A stretch of DNA of 64,000 nucleotides, taken from Eledone cirrhosa (taxonomy: Eukaryota > Mollusca > Cephalopoda > Octopoda > Eledonidae). The notes under the pieces were generated by a model. It was not told where the DNA came from. It saw only the letters and a program-made list of their open reading frames with translations, and did not search any database. Both the position numbers and the translations under genes were made by a program. Shown here in pieces: positions 47,205 through 59,150 of this stretch (within the stretch, counting starts at the first letter, position 1; every line of letters starts with the position of its first letter). Location: the NCBI GenBank assembly GCA_964016885.1, contig OZ024741.1, positions 26,333,935 through 26,397,934 on the forward strand, read 5' to 3'.

Positions 47205-47312
47205 GAGAGATCAAAGACAAAGCTGAATTTGGTGGGATTTGAACCTTAAATATTAAATGACTGACACAAACATTTTGTCGGACACTCTACTGATTATACC
47301 AACATCTTCTTT
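47205..47312 (-). mobile_element. Old SINE fragment, reverse
   Basis: GATCAAAGACAAAGCTGAA, B box GGGATTTGAACCTTAA, and head TTTTGTCGGACACTCTACTG ATTATACCAAC in reverse order. It is diverged and lacks the tail. It lies about 75 bp before the acceptor of the third visible exon. Confidence 0.75.
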
Positions 47313-47386
47313 TCTCTGTAAAGTTGTATTGATATTTCATAGATAATTGTTTTGGTTTGTCTATCAAAAGTATTTTTGTTTTGTAG

Positions 47387-47509
47387 ATAATGGTGACAAT
47401 AATAATCTGTGTGGTGTCATTGCTGTTTGTCTACATGGTGTTCCTACTATGTCTGGATCCTTTGTTAGTCAAGAAACCAGGACGATACCAAGAGCAGACA
47501 AATGAGGAG
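47387..47509 (+). CDS. TMEM9-family protein, third visible exon (transmembrane helix and start of cytosolic tail)
   Basis: The exon follows TTTTGTAG in phase 0. It encodes IMVTIIICVVSLLFVYMVFL, then LCLDPLLVKKPGRYQEQTNEE. This gives one hydrophobic helix of about 21 residues followed by DPL..KP..Y.EQ.NEE, which matches TMEM9 (DPLIRKP..Y.EQ..NEE). The donor is either GAG|GTGAAT (exon end 47509) or TTG|GTAAAC (end 47518); both keep phase 0. Reading on to the stop at 47626 gives a tail unlike TMEM9, so splicing is expected. The final exon (family motif QQRWKLQVQEQR) was not found in the remaining 16 kb, which is mostly satellite, and probably lies beyond the window. Confidence 0.9.
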
Positions 47510-47594
47510 GTGAATTTGGTAAACACTATGGCAGCGGATTATGACGCCTTTTTCTTCTTACTAAGCGTTTCTCTTCACATTCGGTGCCAGCTAG

Positions 47595-50500
47595 CAGTAT
47601 TACAGCAACCAGTTAGGACTATCTAGATCTTATGTTTAGTGTCAGACCAACCAGTTAGGACTATCTAGATCTTATGTTCAGTGTTAGACCAACCAGTTAG
47701 GACTATCTAGATCTTATGTTCAGTGTTAGACCAACCAGTTAGGACTATCTGGATCTTATGTTCAGTGTTAGACCAACCAGTTAGGACTATCTAGATCTTA
47801 TGTTTAGTGTTAGACCAACCAGTTAGGACTATCTAGATCTTATGTTTAGTGTCAGACCAACCAGTTAGGACTATCTAGATCTTATGTTCAGTGTTAGACC
47901 AACCAGTTAGGACTATCTGGATCTTATGTTCAGTGTCAGACCAACCAGTTAGGACTATCTAGATCTTATGTTTAGTGTCAGACCAACCAGTTAGGACTAT
48001 CTAGTTCAGTGTTAGACAAACCAGTTAGGACTATCTAGTTCAGTGTTAGACCAACCAGTTAGGACTATCTAGATCTTATGTTCAGTGTTAGACCAACCAG
48101 TTAGGACTATCTAGATCTTATGTTCAGTGTCAGACCAACCAGTTAGGACTATCTAGATATTATGTTCAGTGTTAGACCAACCAGTTAGGACTATCTAGAT
48201 CTTATGTTCAGTGTTAGACCAACCAGTTAGGACTATCTAGATCTTATGTTTAGTGTCAGACCAACCAGTTAGGACTATCTAGATCTTATGTTTAGTGTCA
48301 GACCAACCAGTTAGGACTATCTAGTTCAGTGTTAGACCAACCAGTTAGGACTATCTAGATCTTATGTTCAGTGTTAGACCAACCAGTTAGGACTATCTAG
48401 ATCTTATGTTTAGTGTCAGACCAACCAGTTAGTCCTAACTGGTTGGTCTAACACTGAACATAAGATCTAGATAGTCCTAACTGGTTGGTCTAACACTGAA
48501 CTAGATAGTCCTATCTAGATCTTATGTTCAGTGTTAGACCAACCAGTTAGGACTATCTAGATCTTATGTTCATTGTTAGACCAACCAGTTAGGACTATCT
48601 AGATCTTATGTTCAGTGTCAGACCAACCAGTTAGGACTATCTAGATATTATGTTCAGTGTTAGACCAACCAGTTAGGACTATCTAGATCTTATGTTCAGT
48701 GTTAGACCAACCAGTTAGGACTATCTAGATCTTATGTTTAGTGTCAGACCAACCAGTTATGACTATCTAGATCTTATGTTTAGTGTTAGACCAACCAGTT
48801 AGGACTATCTAGATCTTATGTTTAGTGTCAGACCAACCAGTTAGGACTATCTAGATCTTATATTTAGTGTTAGACCAACCAGTTAGGACTATCTAGATCT
48901 TATGTTCAGTGTTAGACCAACCAGTTAGGACTATCTAGATCTTATGTTTAGTGTCAGACCAACCAGTTAGGACTATCTAGATCTTATGTTCAGTGTCAGA
49001 CCAACCAGTTAGGACTATCTAGATCTTATGTTCAGTGTCAGACCAACCAGTTAGGACTATCTAGATCTTATGTTCAGTGTTAGACCAACCAGTTAGGACT
49101 ATCTAGATCTTATGTTTAGTGTCAGACCAACCAGTTAGGACTATCTAGATCTTATGTTCAGTGTTAGACCAACCAGTTAGGACTATCTAGATCTTATGTT
49201 CAGTGTTAGACCAACCAGTTAGGACTATCTAGATCTTATGTTCAGTGTTAGATCAACCAGTTACGACTATCTAGATCTTATGTTCAGTGTCAGACCAACC
49301 AGTTAGGACTATCTAGATCTTATGTTCAGTGTCAGACCAACCAGTTAAGACTATCCAGATCTTATGTTCAGTGTCAGACCAACCAGTTAGGACTATCTAG
49401 ATCTTATGTTTTGTGTCAGACCCACCAGTTAGGACTCTCTAGATCTTATGTTTAGTGTCAGACCAACCAGTTAGGACTATCTAGATCTTATGTTCAGTGT
49501 TAGACCAACCAGTTAGGACTATCTAGATCTTATGTTCAGTGTTAGACCAACCAGTTAGGACTATCTAGATCTTATGTTTTGTGTCAGACCAACCAGTTAG
49601 GACTATCTAAATCTTATGTTTTGTGTCAGACCAACCAGTTAGGACTATCTAGATCTTATGTTTAGTGTCAGACCAACCAGTTAGGACTATCTAGATCTTA
49701 TGTTTAGTGTCAGACCAACCAGTTAGGACTATCTAGATCTTATGTTTAGTGTCAGACCAACCAGTTAGGACTATCTAGATCTCATGTTCAGTGTCAGACC
49801 AACCAGTTAGGACTATCTAGATCTTATGTTCAGTGTCAGACCAACCAGTTAGGACTATCTAGATCATATTTCCATTGTTAGACCAACCAGTTAGGACTAT
49901 CTAGTTCTTATGTTTAGTGTCTGACCAACCAGTTAGGACTATCTAGATCTTATGTTTAGTGTCAGACCAACCAGTTAGGACTATCTAGTTCTTATGTTTA
50001 GTTTCAGACCAACCAGTTAGGACTATCTAGATCTTATGTTTAGTGTCAGACCAACCAGTTAGGACTATCTAGATCTTATGTTCAGTGTCAGACGAACCAG
50101 TTATGTTCAGTGTCAGACCAACCAGTTAGGACTATCTAGATCTTATGTTTAGTGTCAGACCAACCAGTTAGGACTATCTAGATCTTATGTTCAGTGTTAG
50201 ACCAACCAGTTAGGACTATCTAGATCTTATGTTTAGTGTCAGACCAACCTGTTAGGACTATCTAGATCTTATGTTCAGTGTTAGACCAACCAGTTAGGAC
50301 TATCTAGATCTTATGTTTAGTGTCAGACCAACCAGTTAGGACTATCTAGATCTTATGTTCAGTGTCAGACCAACCAGTTAGGACTATCTAGATCTTATGT
50401 TTAGTGTCAGACCAACCAGTTAGGGCTATCTAGATCTTATGTTTAGTGTCAGACCAACCAGTTAGGACTATCTAGATCTTATGTTCAGTGTTAGACCAAC

Positions 50501-51766
50501 CAGTTAGGACTATCTAGATCTTATGTTCAGTGTTAGACCAACCAGTTAGGACTATCTAGATCTTATGTTTAGTGTCAGACCAACCAGTTAGGACTATCTA
50601 GTTCTTATGTTTAGTGTTAGACCAACCAGTTAGGACTATCTAGATCTTATGTTTAGTGTCAGACCAACCAGTTAGGACTATCTAGTTCTTATGTTTAGTG
50701 TTAGACCAACCAGTTAGGACTATCTAGATCTTATGTTTAGTGTTAGACCAACCAGTTAGGACTATCTAGATCTTATGTTTAGTGTCAGACCAACCAGTTA
50801 GGACTATCTAGTTCTTATGTTTAGTGTCAGACCAACCAGTTAGGACTATCTAGTTCTTATGTTTAGTGTCAGACCAACCAGTTAGGACTATCTAGATCTT
50901 ATGTTCAGTGTCAGACCAACCAGTTAGGACTATCTAGATCTTATGTTCAGTGTCAGACCAACCAGTTAGGACTATCTAGATCTTATGTTCAGTGTTAGAC
51001 CAACCAGTTAGGACTATCTAGATCTTATGTTTAGTGTCAGACCAACCAGTTAGGACTATCTAGATCTTATGTTTTGTGTCAGACCTACCAGTTAGGACTA
51101 TCTAGATCTTATGTTCAGTGTTAGACCAACCAGTTAGGACTATCTAGATCTTATGTTCAGTGTTAGACCAACCAGTTAGGACTATCTAGATCTTATGTTC
51201 AGTGTTAGACCAACCAGTTAGGACTATCTAGATCTTATGTTCAGTGTTAGACCAACCAGTTACGACTATCTAGATCTTATGTTCAGTGTCAGACCAACCA
51301 GTTAGGACTATCTAGATCTTATGTTCAGTGTCAGACCAACCAGTTAGGACTATCCAGATCTTATGTTCAGTGTCAGACCAACCAGTTAGGACTATCTAGA
51401 TCTTATGTTTTGTGTCAGACCCACCAGTTAGGACTATCTAGATCTTATGTTTAGTGTCAGACCAACCAGTTAGGACTATCTAGATCTTATGTTCAGTGTT
51501 AGACCAACCAGTTAGGACTATCTAGATCTTATGTTCAGTGTTAGACCAACCAGTTAGGCCTATCTAGATCTTATGTTTAGTGTCAGACCAACCAGTTAGG
51601 ACTATCTAGATCTTATGTTTAGTGTCAGACCAACCAGTTAGGACTATCTAGATCTTATGTTCAGTGTCAGACCAACCAGTTAGAACTATCTAGTTCAGTG
51701 TTAGACCAACCAGTTAGGACTATCTTGATCTTATGTTCAGTTTCAGCTGTAGTAGACCAACCAGTG
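47595..51766. repeat. 42-bp satellite, about 98 units, in the TMEM9 intron
   Basis: The unit is AACCAGTTAGGACTATCTAG followed by ATCTTATGTTCAGTGTTAGACC, containing AGATCT. Variants are TTTAGTGTCAG and TTCAGTGTTAG, a short unit lacking ATCTTATG, and CTAGTTCTTATG. A block around 49080-49480 recurs near 51000-51440 (TTAGGACTATCCAGATC, GTCAGACCCACCAG). The array starts about 85 bp after the third visible exon. Two units are inverted (separate entry). Confidence 0.96.
48431..48511 (-). repeat. Inverted pair of units inside the 42-bp array
   Basis: TCCTAACTGGTTGGTCTAAC and CTGAACATAAGATCTAGATA are the reverse complement of the array unit, for about two units including a short-form one. The left junction reads AACCAGTTAG-TC-CTAACTGGTT and the right CTAGATAG-TC-CTATCTAG, so both break-points sit at the same GGAC/GTCC position and form near-perfect hairpins. 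Confidence 0.92.
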
Positions 51767-52085
51767 TGTTATGATGGTGTCCCTACAACTCTATCATGAG
51801 TTAAGGGATCCTGGTATATTATGATATTTTAATTTCAGATTATTTTAGATCAGAATTTTTGAAATTCCTCTGATATTCCTTGAGTTTGGATTGTTTAACC
51901 TGTACACTCCCTCAGTTAATATGGAGGTAAAATATCCAAGATATGGAAGAAAATGTCTAGTTCTAGTATATCACAGAATCTAGTTCAATAAAAATAAAAG
52001 ACTTGCTTAAGAGAATTATCTCCTTCATACTAATGTTGATATCACATTGGGTTGTGTTCACAAATTCACCCAGCAAATCTCTTAT
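51767..52085. other. Unique intronic DNA
   Basis: No gene or repeat recognised between the 42-bp array and the TATATAACAGTG minisatellite. It presumably belongs to the large TMEM9 intron. Confidence 0.5.
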
Positions 52086-52545
52086 AGCATCATGTACTTT
52101 AGTTTATATAACAGTGTAGTTTATATATAACCATGTAGTTTATATATAACAGTGTAGTTTATATATAACAGTGTAATTTATATAACAGTGTAGTTTATAT
52201 ATAACAGTAGTTTATATAACAGTGTAGTTTATATATAACAGTGTAGTTTATATATAACAGTGTAGTTTATATATAACTGTAATTTATATAACAGTGTCAT
52301 TTATATATAACTGTAGTTTATATATAACTGTAATTTATATATAGTGTACCAATGTTAGTATATAGATGTACATGCAGTTTATATATAAATGTACCAATGT
52401 AAGTGTAGCTTATATATAAATGTACCAATGTAAGTGTAGCTTATATATAAATGTACCAATGTAAGTAGTTTATATATAAATGTACCAATGGAAGTGTAGC
52501 TTATATATAAATGTACCAATGTAAGTGTAGTTTATATTAAATGTT
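52086..52545. repeat. Two adjoining short minisatellites (about 18-19 bp and about 31 bp)
   Basis: First, TAGTTTATATATAACAGTG units of 15-19 bp to about 52330; then TGTACCAATGTAAGTGTAGC plus TTATATATAAA units to 52545. The shared TTTATATATAA core suggests the second grew out of the first. Confidence 0.92.
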
Positions 52546-52980
52546 CTAGTTAGCTGAGATTTCACGTTAGCTTCCTTTAGTGTTTAATGGCAGCAGTGGA
52601 GGAGGTGGTGGTATTCCATTCATTTACTGTTTAATGTTAGTTGTAGTATTGTTGTTGTTGTTAAAAAGGTTGGGAACGTCTGCACTAACAACACTTCTTT
52701 CTAACCTCATTGACTTGCAATGCTTTTCTTCACCTCACCGCTCATCCTTAAATAAGTTTCTTTGTTTGTCAGTGATGTTAAAATGCATGCTGTTGCTAAC
52801 CCCTATTTTCAAACCTAAATCTAAATCTTATTTAACTGGCATTAATACAAGCATGGAAAATAGACATAAAATGGTGATGACTATGATGATAATCTTATTA
52901 AACCTGTTTAGTACTATGCCCATTTATATATACCAAAAAAATCCCCCAAATACTTCAGGTTTCAAAAACAATAGAACTAG
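52546..52980. other. Intronic DNA with a 146-codon ORF judged non-coding
   Basis: The ORF at 52580-53020 starts in a GGAGGTGGTGG run and extends into the next satellite; no domain is recognised. AAGCATGGAAAATAGACATA followed by AAATGGTGATGACTATGATG (52852-52894) resembles the terminal LINE 3' UTR with its TGATG tail. Confidence 0.5.
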
Positions 52981-55900
52981 ATATCTTGTCCTTCAACCTA
53001 GATATCTTAACTCTAGCTAGTCCTTCAACCCAGATATCTTAACTCCAGCTAGTCCTTCAACCTAGATATCTTAACTCCAGCTACTCCTTCAACCCAGATA
53101 TCTCAACTCCAGCTACTCCTTCAACCTAGATATATTAACTCCAGCTGCTCCTTCAACCCAGATATCTTAACTCCAGCTACTCCTTCAACCTAGATATCTT
53201 AACTCCAGCTACTCCTTCAACCTAGATATCTTAACTCCAGCTACTCCTTCAACCAAGATATCTTAACTCCAGCTAGTCCTTCAACCTAGATATCTTAACT
53301 CCAGCTACTCCTTCAACCTAGATATCTTAACTCCAGCTACTCCTTCAACCAAGATATCTTAACTCCAGCTAGTCCTTCAACCTAGATATCTTAACTCCAG
53401 CTACTCCTTCGACCTAGATATCTTAACTCCAGCTACTTCTTCAACCCAGATATCTCAACTCCAGCTACTTCTTCAACCCAGATATCTCAACTCCAGCTAC
53501 TTCTTCAACCCAGATATCTCAACTCCAGCTACTCCTTCAACCCAGATATCTTCACTCCAGCTACTCCTTCAACCCAGATATCTTTACTCCAGCTACTCCT
53601 TCAACCTAGATATCTTAACTCCAGCTAGTCCTACAACCTAGATATCTTCACTCCAGCTACTCCTTCAACCTAGATATCTTAACTCCAGCTAGTCCTTCAA
53701 CCCAGATATCTCAACTGCAGCTACTCCTTCAACCTAGATATCTTAACTCCAGCTAGTCCTTCAACCTAGATATCTTAACTCCAGCTACTCCTTCAACCTA
53801 GATATCTTAACTCCAGCTAGTCCTTCAACCCAGATATCTCAACTGCAGCTACTCCTTCAACCTAGATATCTTAACTCCAGCTAGTCCTTCAACCCAGATA
53901 TCTTAACTCCAGCTACTCCTTCAACCTAGATATCTTAACTCCAGCTAGTCCTTCAACCCAGATATCTTAACTCCAGCTACTCCTTCAACCTAGATATCTT
54001 AACTCCAGCTACTCCTTTAACCTAGAAATCTTCACTCCAGCTAGTCCTTCAACCTAGATATCTTAACTCCAGCTACTCCTTCAATCTAGATATCTTAACT
54101 CCAGGTAGTCGTTCAACCTAGATATCTTAACTCCAGCTACACCTTCAACCCAGATATCTTAACTCCAGCTACTCCTTCAACCCAGATATCTTAACTCCAG
54201 CTACTCCTTCAACCTAGATATCTTAACTCCAGCTAGTCGTTCAACCTAGATATCTTAACTCTAGCTAGTCCTTCAACCTAGATATCTTAACTCCAGCTAC
54301 TCCTTCAACCTAGATATCTTAACTCCAGCTAGTCGTTCAACCTAGATATCTTAACTCTAGCTAGTCCTTCAACCTAGATATCTTAACTCCAGCTACTCCT
54401 TCAAGCTAGAAATCTTCACTCCAGCTAGTCGTTCAACCTAGATATCTTAACTCTAGCTAGTCCTTCAACCTAGATATCTTAACTCCAGCTACTCCTTCAA
54501 CCTAGATATCTTAACTCCAGCTACTCCTTCAACCTAGATATCTTAACTCTAGCTAGTCCTTCAACCTAGATATCTTAACTCCAGCTACTCCTTCAACCTA
54601 GATATCTTAACTCTAGCTAGTCCTTCAACCTAGATATCTTAACTCCAGCTACACCTTCAACCCAGATATATTAACTCTAGCTAGTCCTTCAACCTAGATA
54701 TCTTAACTCCAGCTACTCCTTCAACCCAGATATCTTAACTCCAGCTACTCCTTCAACCCAGATGTCTTAACTCCAGCTACTCCTTCAACCTAGATATCTT
54801 AACTCTAGCTAGTCCTTCAACCTAGATATCTTAACTCCAGCTACTCCTTAAACCTAGATATCTTAACTCTAGCTAGTCCTTCAACCTAGATATCTTAACT
54901 CCAGCTACTCCTTCAACCAAGATATCTTAACTCCAGCTACTCCTTCAACCTAGATATCTTAATTCCAGCTACTCCTTCAACCAAGATATCTTAACTCCAG
55001 CTAGCCCTTCAACCTAGATATCTTAACTCCAGCTAGTCCTTCAACCTAGATATCTTAACTCCAGCTACTCCTTCAACCTAGATATCTCAACTGCAGCTAG
55101 TCCTTCAACCTAGATATCTTAACTCTAGCTAGTCCTTCAACCTAGATATCTTAACTCCAGCTACTCCTTCAACCAAGATATCTTAAGTCCAGCTACTCCT
55201 TCAACCTAGATATCTTAACTCCAGTTAGTCCTTCAACCTAGATATCTTAACTCTAGCTAGTCCTTCAACCTAGATATCTTAACTCCAGCTACTCCTTCAA
55301 CCAAGATATCTTAACTCCAGCTACTCCTTCAACCTAGATATCTTAACTCCAGCTACTCCTTCAACCCAGATATCTTAACTCCAGCTACTCCTACAACCTA
55401 GATATCTTCACTCCAGCTACTCCTTCAACCTAGATATCTCAACTCCAGCTACTCCTTCAACTAAGATATCTTAACTCCAGCTACCCCTTCAACCCAGATA
55501 TCTTAACTCCAGCTACTCCTTCAACCCAGATATCTTAACTCCAGCTACTCCTTCAACCTAGATATCTTAACTCCAGCTACTCCTTCAACCTAGATATCTT
55601 AACTCCAGCTACTCCTTCAACCAAGATATCTTAACTCCAGCTAGTCCTTCAACCTAGATATCTTAGCTCCAGCTACCCCTTCAACCTAGATATCTTAACT
55701 CCAGCTACTCCTTCAACCAAGATATCTTAACTCCAGCTACTCCTTCAACCAAGATATCTTAACTCCAGCTACTCCTTCAACCTAGATATCTTAACTCCAG
55801 CTACTCCTTCAACCAAGATATCTTAACTCCAGCTAGTCCTTCAACCTAGATATCTTAACTCCAGCTAGTCCTTCAACCCAGATATCTTAACTCCAGCTAC

Positions 55901-57978
55901 TCCTTCAACCTAGATATCTTAACTCCAGCTACTCCTTCAACCAAGATATCTTAACTCCAGCTACTCCTTCAACCTAGATATCTTAACTCCAGCTACTCCT
56001 TCAACCAAGATATCTTAACTCCAGCTACTCCTTCAACCCAGATATCTTAACTCCAGCTACTCCTTCAACCAAGATATCTTAACTCCAGCTAGTCCTTCAA
56101 CCTAGATATCTTAACTCCAGCTACTCCTTCAACCTAGATATCTCAACTGCAGCTAGTCCTTCAACCTAGATATCTTAACTCCAGCTAGTCCTTCAACCTA
56201 GATATCTTAACTCTAGCTAGTCCTTCAACCTAGATATCTTAACTCCAGCTACTCCTTCAACCAAGATATCTTAAGTCCAGCTACTCCTTCAACCTAGATA
56301 TCTTAACTCCAGTTAGTCCTTCAACCTAGATATCTTAACTCTAGCTAGTCCTTCAACCTAGATATCTTAACTCCAGCTACTCCTTCAACCAAGATATCTT
56401 AACTCCAGCTACTCCTTCAACCTAGATATCTTAACTCCAGCTACTCCTTCAACCCAGATATCTTAACTCCAGCTACTCCTACAACCTAGATATCTTCACT
56501 CCAGCTACTCCTTCAACCTAGATATCTCAACTCCAGCTACTCCTTCAACTAAGATATCTTAACTCCAGCTACCCCTTCAACCCAGATATCTTAACTCCAG
56601 CTACTCCTTCAACCCAGATATCTTAACTCCAGCTACTCCTTCAACCTAGATATCTTAACTCCAGCTACTCCTTCAACCTAGATATCTTAACTCCAGCTAC
56701 TCCTTCAACCAAGATATCTTAACTCCAGCTAGTCCTTCAACCTAGATATCTTACCTCCAGCTACCCCTTCAACCTAGATATCTTAACTCCAGCTACTCCT
56801 TCAACCAAGATATCTTAACTCCAGCTACTCCTTCAACCAAGATATCTTAACTCCAGCTACTCCTTCAACCTAGATATCTTAACTCCAGCTACTCCTTCAA
56901 CCAAGATATCTTAACTCCAGCTAGTCCTTCAACCTAGATATCTTAACTCCAGCTAGTCCTTCAACCCAGATATCTTAACTCCAGCTACTCCTTCAACCTA
57001 GATATCTTAACTCCAGCTACTCCTTCAACCAAGATATCTTAACTCCAGCTACTCCTTCAACCTAGATATCTTAACTCCAGCTACTCCTTCAACCAAGATA
57101 TCTTAACTCCAGCTACTCCTTCAACCCAGATATCTTAACTCCAGCTACTCCTTCAACCAAGATATCTTAACACCAGCTAGTCCTTCAACCTAGATATCTT
57201 AACTCCAGCTACTCCTTCAACCAAGATATCTTAACTCCAGCTACTCCTTCAACCCAGATATCTTAACTCTAGCTAGTCGTTCAACCTAGATATCTTAACT
57301 CCAGCTACTCCTTCAACCAAGATATCTTAACTCCAGCTAGTCCTTTAACCAAGATATCTTAACTCCAGCTACTCCTTCAACCTAGATATCTTAACTCCAG
57401 CTAGTCCTTTAACCAAGATATCTTAACTCCAGTTAGTCCTTCAACCTAGATACCGTAACTCCAGCTAGTCCTTCAACCTAAATATCTTAACTCCAGTTAG
57501 TCCTTCAACCCAGATATCTTAACTCCAGTTAGTCCTTCAACCCAGATATCTTAACTCCAGCTCGTCCTTCAACCTAGATATCTTAACTCCAGCTAGTCCT
57601 TCAACCAAGACATATTGACTCCAGCTAGTCCTTCAACCAAGATATCTTGACTCCAGCTAGTCCTTCAACCTAGATATCTTAACTCCAGCTAGTCCTTCAA
57701 CCAAGATATATTGACTCCAGTTAGTCCTTCAACCCAGATATCTTAATTCCAGCTACTCCTTCAACCAAGATATCTTAATTCCAGCTACTCCTTCAACCAA
57801 GATATCTTGACTCCAGCTAGTCCTTCAACCTAGATATCTTAACTCCAGCTAGTCCTTCAACCAAGATATATTGACTCCAGTTAGTCCTTCAACCCAGATA
57901 TCTTAATTCCAGCTAGTCCTTCAACCAATATATTCTAACTCCAGCTACTCCTTCAACCTAGATATCCTAACTCTAGAT
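52981..57978. repeat. 32-bp satellite, about 156 units
   Basis: The unit is CTTCAACCTAGATATCTTAA followed by CTCCAGCTACTC. Common variants are CCCAGATATC and CCAAGATATC, CTAGTC for CTACTC, CTCTAGC for CTCCAGC, and CTCAACTGCAG. The unit contains GATATC. Lengths hold at 32 bp almost throughout. Units become more diverged after 57600 (ATATATTGACTCC, TTAATTCCAG). Confidence 0.97.
55081..57250. repeat. Higher-order repeat: 34-unit (1,088-bp) block in two copies
   Basis: CTACAACCTAGATATCTTC at 55391 and 56479, and CTACCCCTTCAACCCAG at 55481 and 56569, are both 1,088 bp (34 x 32) apart, with the same variant order around them. Near the left end the offset is 1,056 bp (CTCAACTGCAGCTAG at 55086 and 56142), because the second copy has one more unit. 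Small differences such as TTAGCTCC and TTACCTCC mark divergence since duplication. Confidence 0.9.
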
Positions 57979-58196
57979 AGGAATTATTCTCTGATGTTAC
58001 TCACATTTTTCCATTTGTTGTCTTCAGATATTGTGCCCCTAACTTTCTGATTCCACCTAACTTGGTTTCTTTTTTAAGAGTGTTTCTAAAATCTTCATCT
58101 TAATACAGTGTTTTGACCAACCTTTATACTCATGTGATAGGACTGGGGCCTCTTTCATTAAGCCATTCCTCATCATGTTTCTAATGAAATACATGG
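57979..58196. other. Unique AT-rich intronic spacer
   Basis: No gene is seen. ATAGGACTGGGGCCTCTTTC (58138-58157) is a scrap of the second SINE family's 3' end (compare 26672-26705). Confidence 0.45.
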
Positions 58197-58620
58197 TATT
58201 TCAATTAATTAAACTTTTCGTTAACATATTTCTAATAAAAGTCATTGCCTATTGTTTTCAGATAGTTTTGAAAATAATGAAGAATTTAAAGGAATTTAGT
58301 GATATAACTAACTTTCCCATTATTAGGCTGGGGTTTTGAACATAACTTAAAGGTTCTTATATAAAATTATGATGGAAGGTTTTTAGATAAATATAAACAT
58401 TTTATGCAATCATTGAAGGTGGTTTCAGGCAGTTTAGTATCAAAAGGGTTAAAGAAGAATTTAGAGGGATTTATTGAAATGATTATTTCATTAAGATGGT
58501 ATTTGTAACAACAAAAGGTTCTTAAATTATATTGGAAGATTTTAATTTAAATAAGAACACTTTAAAGTGGGTTGGTTTGTTATACAGAGCCTGAAGGCAG
58601 GTTGGTATGAAAAGGGTTAA
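58197..58620. mobile_element. Dispersed AT-rich repeat ending AAAAGGGTTAA, two tandem copies
   Basis: The first part (58197-58450) matches 45690-46010 in order (GGAATTTAGTGATATAACTA, AAATTATGATGGAAGG) and ends GGCAGTTTAGTATCAAAAGG GTTAA. The second (58451-58618) is a shorter relative ending CAGGTTGGTATGAAAAGGG TTAA. Probable MITE family. Confidence 0.5.
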
Positions 58621-58694
58621 TGACTCGAAACAATCTCATGAGAAGTTGGTTAAACCTACATAGGTTTCAGTAACAACATATTTGGATATGTGTG

Positions 58695-58935
58695 AGCACC
58701 CAGCCCACACTGTAAAGTGGTTGTGTAGGTTTCACAACAAAAAGCACCCAGTACTCACTGTAAATGAGGTTGGTGTTAGGAAGGGCATCCAACTGTAGAA
58801 ACTAAGCGAAAATATGTTCTGTATGAGCAAGACATGGTCACCAGACCTGGCTTATATCACAATGAGTCACCTCGTCTGACCCATACTAGTGTGGAAAAAT
58901 CAACGTTAAATTGTGATGATGATGATAATGATATA
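58695..58935 (+). mobile_element. RTE-like LINE 3'-UTR fragment
   Basis: GAGCACCCAGCCCACACTGT, GCACCCAGTACTCACTGTAA, GGAAGGGCATCCAACTGTAG and CGTCTGACCCATACTAGTG, with a TGATGATGATGATAATG tail, match 26300-26530 in order, including the duplicated GCACCCAG segment. Only the UTR was inserted. Confidence 0.82.
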
Positions 58936-59150
58936 TATATATAATCTTTTAATACAAACTTCCAACATACCCACGATTTCCCACTTGTCCTATGAGGAAA
59001 ATTATCTATCCTTTTAAAATATTCATATCTATTGAAATAAAAAGAATACTTTTATGATGATTATCTAAGAACCTCTTTTAAAGTCTGTTTTGTTCTCAAC
59101 ACCAGCTTAATAATAATTAACTACTGGTTATTCTCATTAATTTAAACACC
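58936..59150. other. AT-rich spacer before the 24-bp array
   Basis: No gene is seen. It ends with ACCAGAAGAAGGGCGGTGGG, where the tandem units begin. Confidence 0.5.

Noticed and set aside
47387..47626. Unspliced reading of the third TMEM9 exon to the stop at 47626
   Set aside because: After NEE the sequence no longer resembles TMEM9, and two good donor sites precede the stop.
52580..53020. 146-codon ORF as a possible last TMEM9 exon or separate gene
   Set aside because: It lacks the family C-terminal motif, starts in a GGTGG run and ends inside a satellite.
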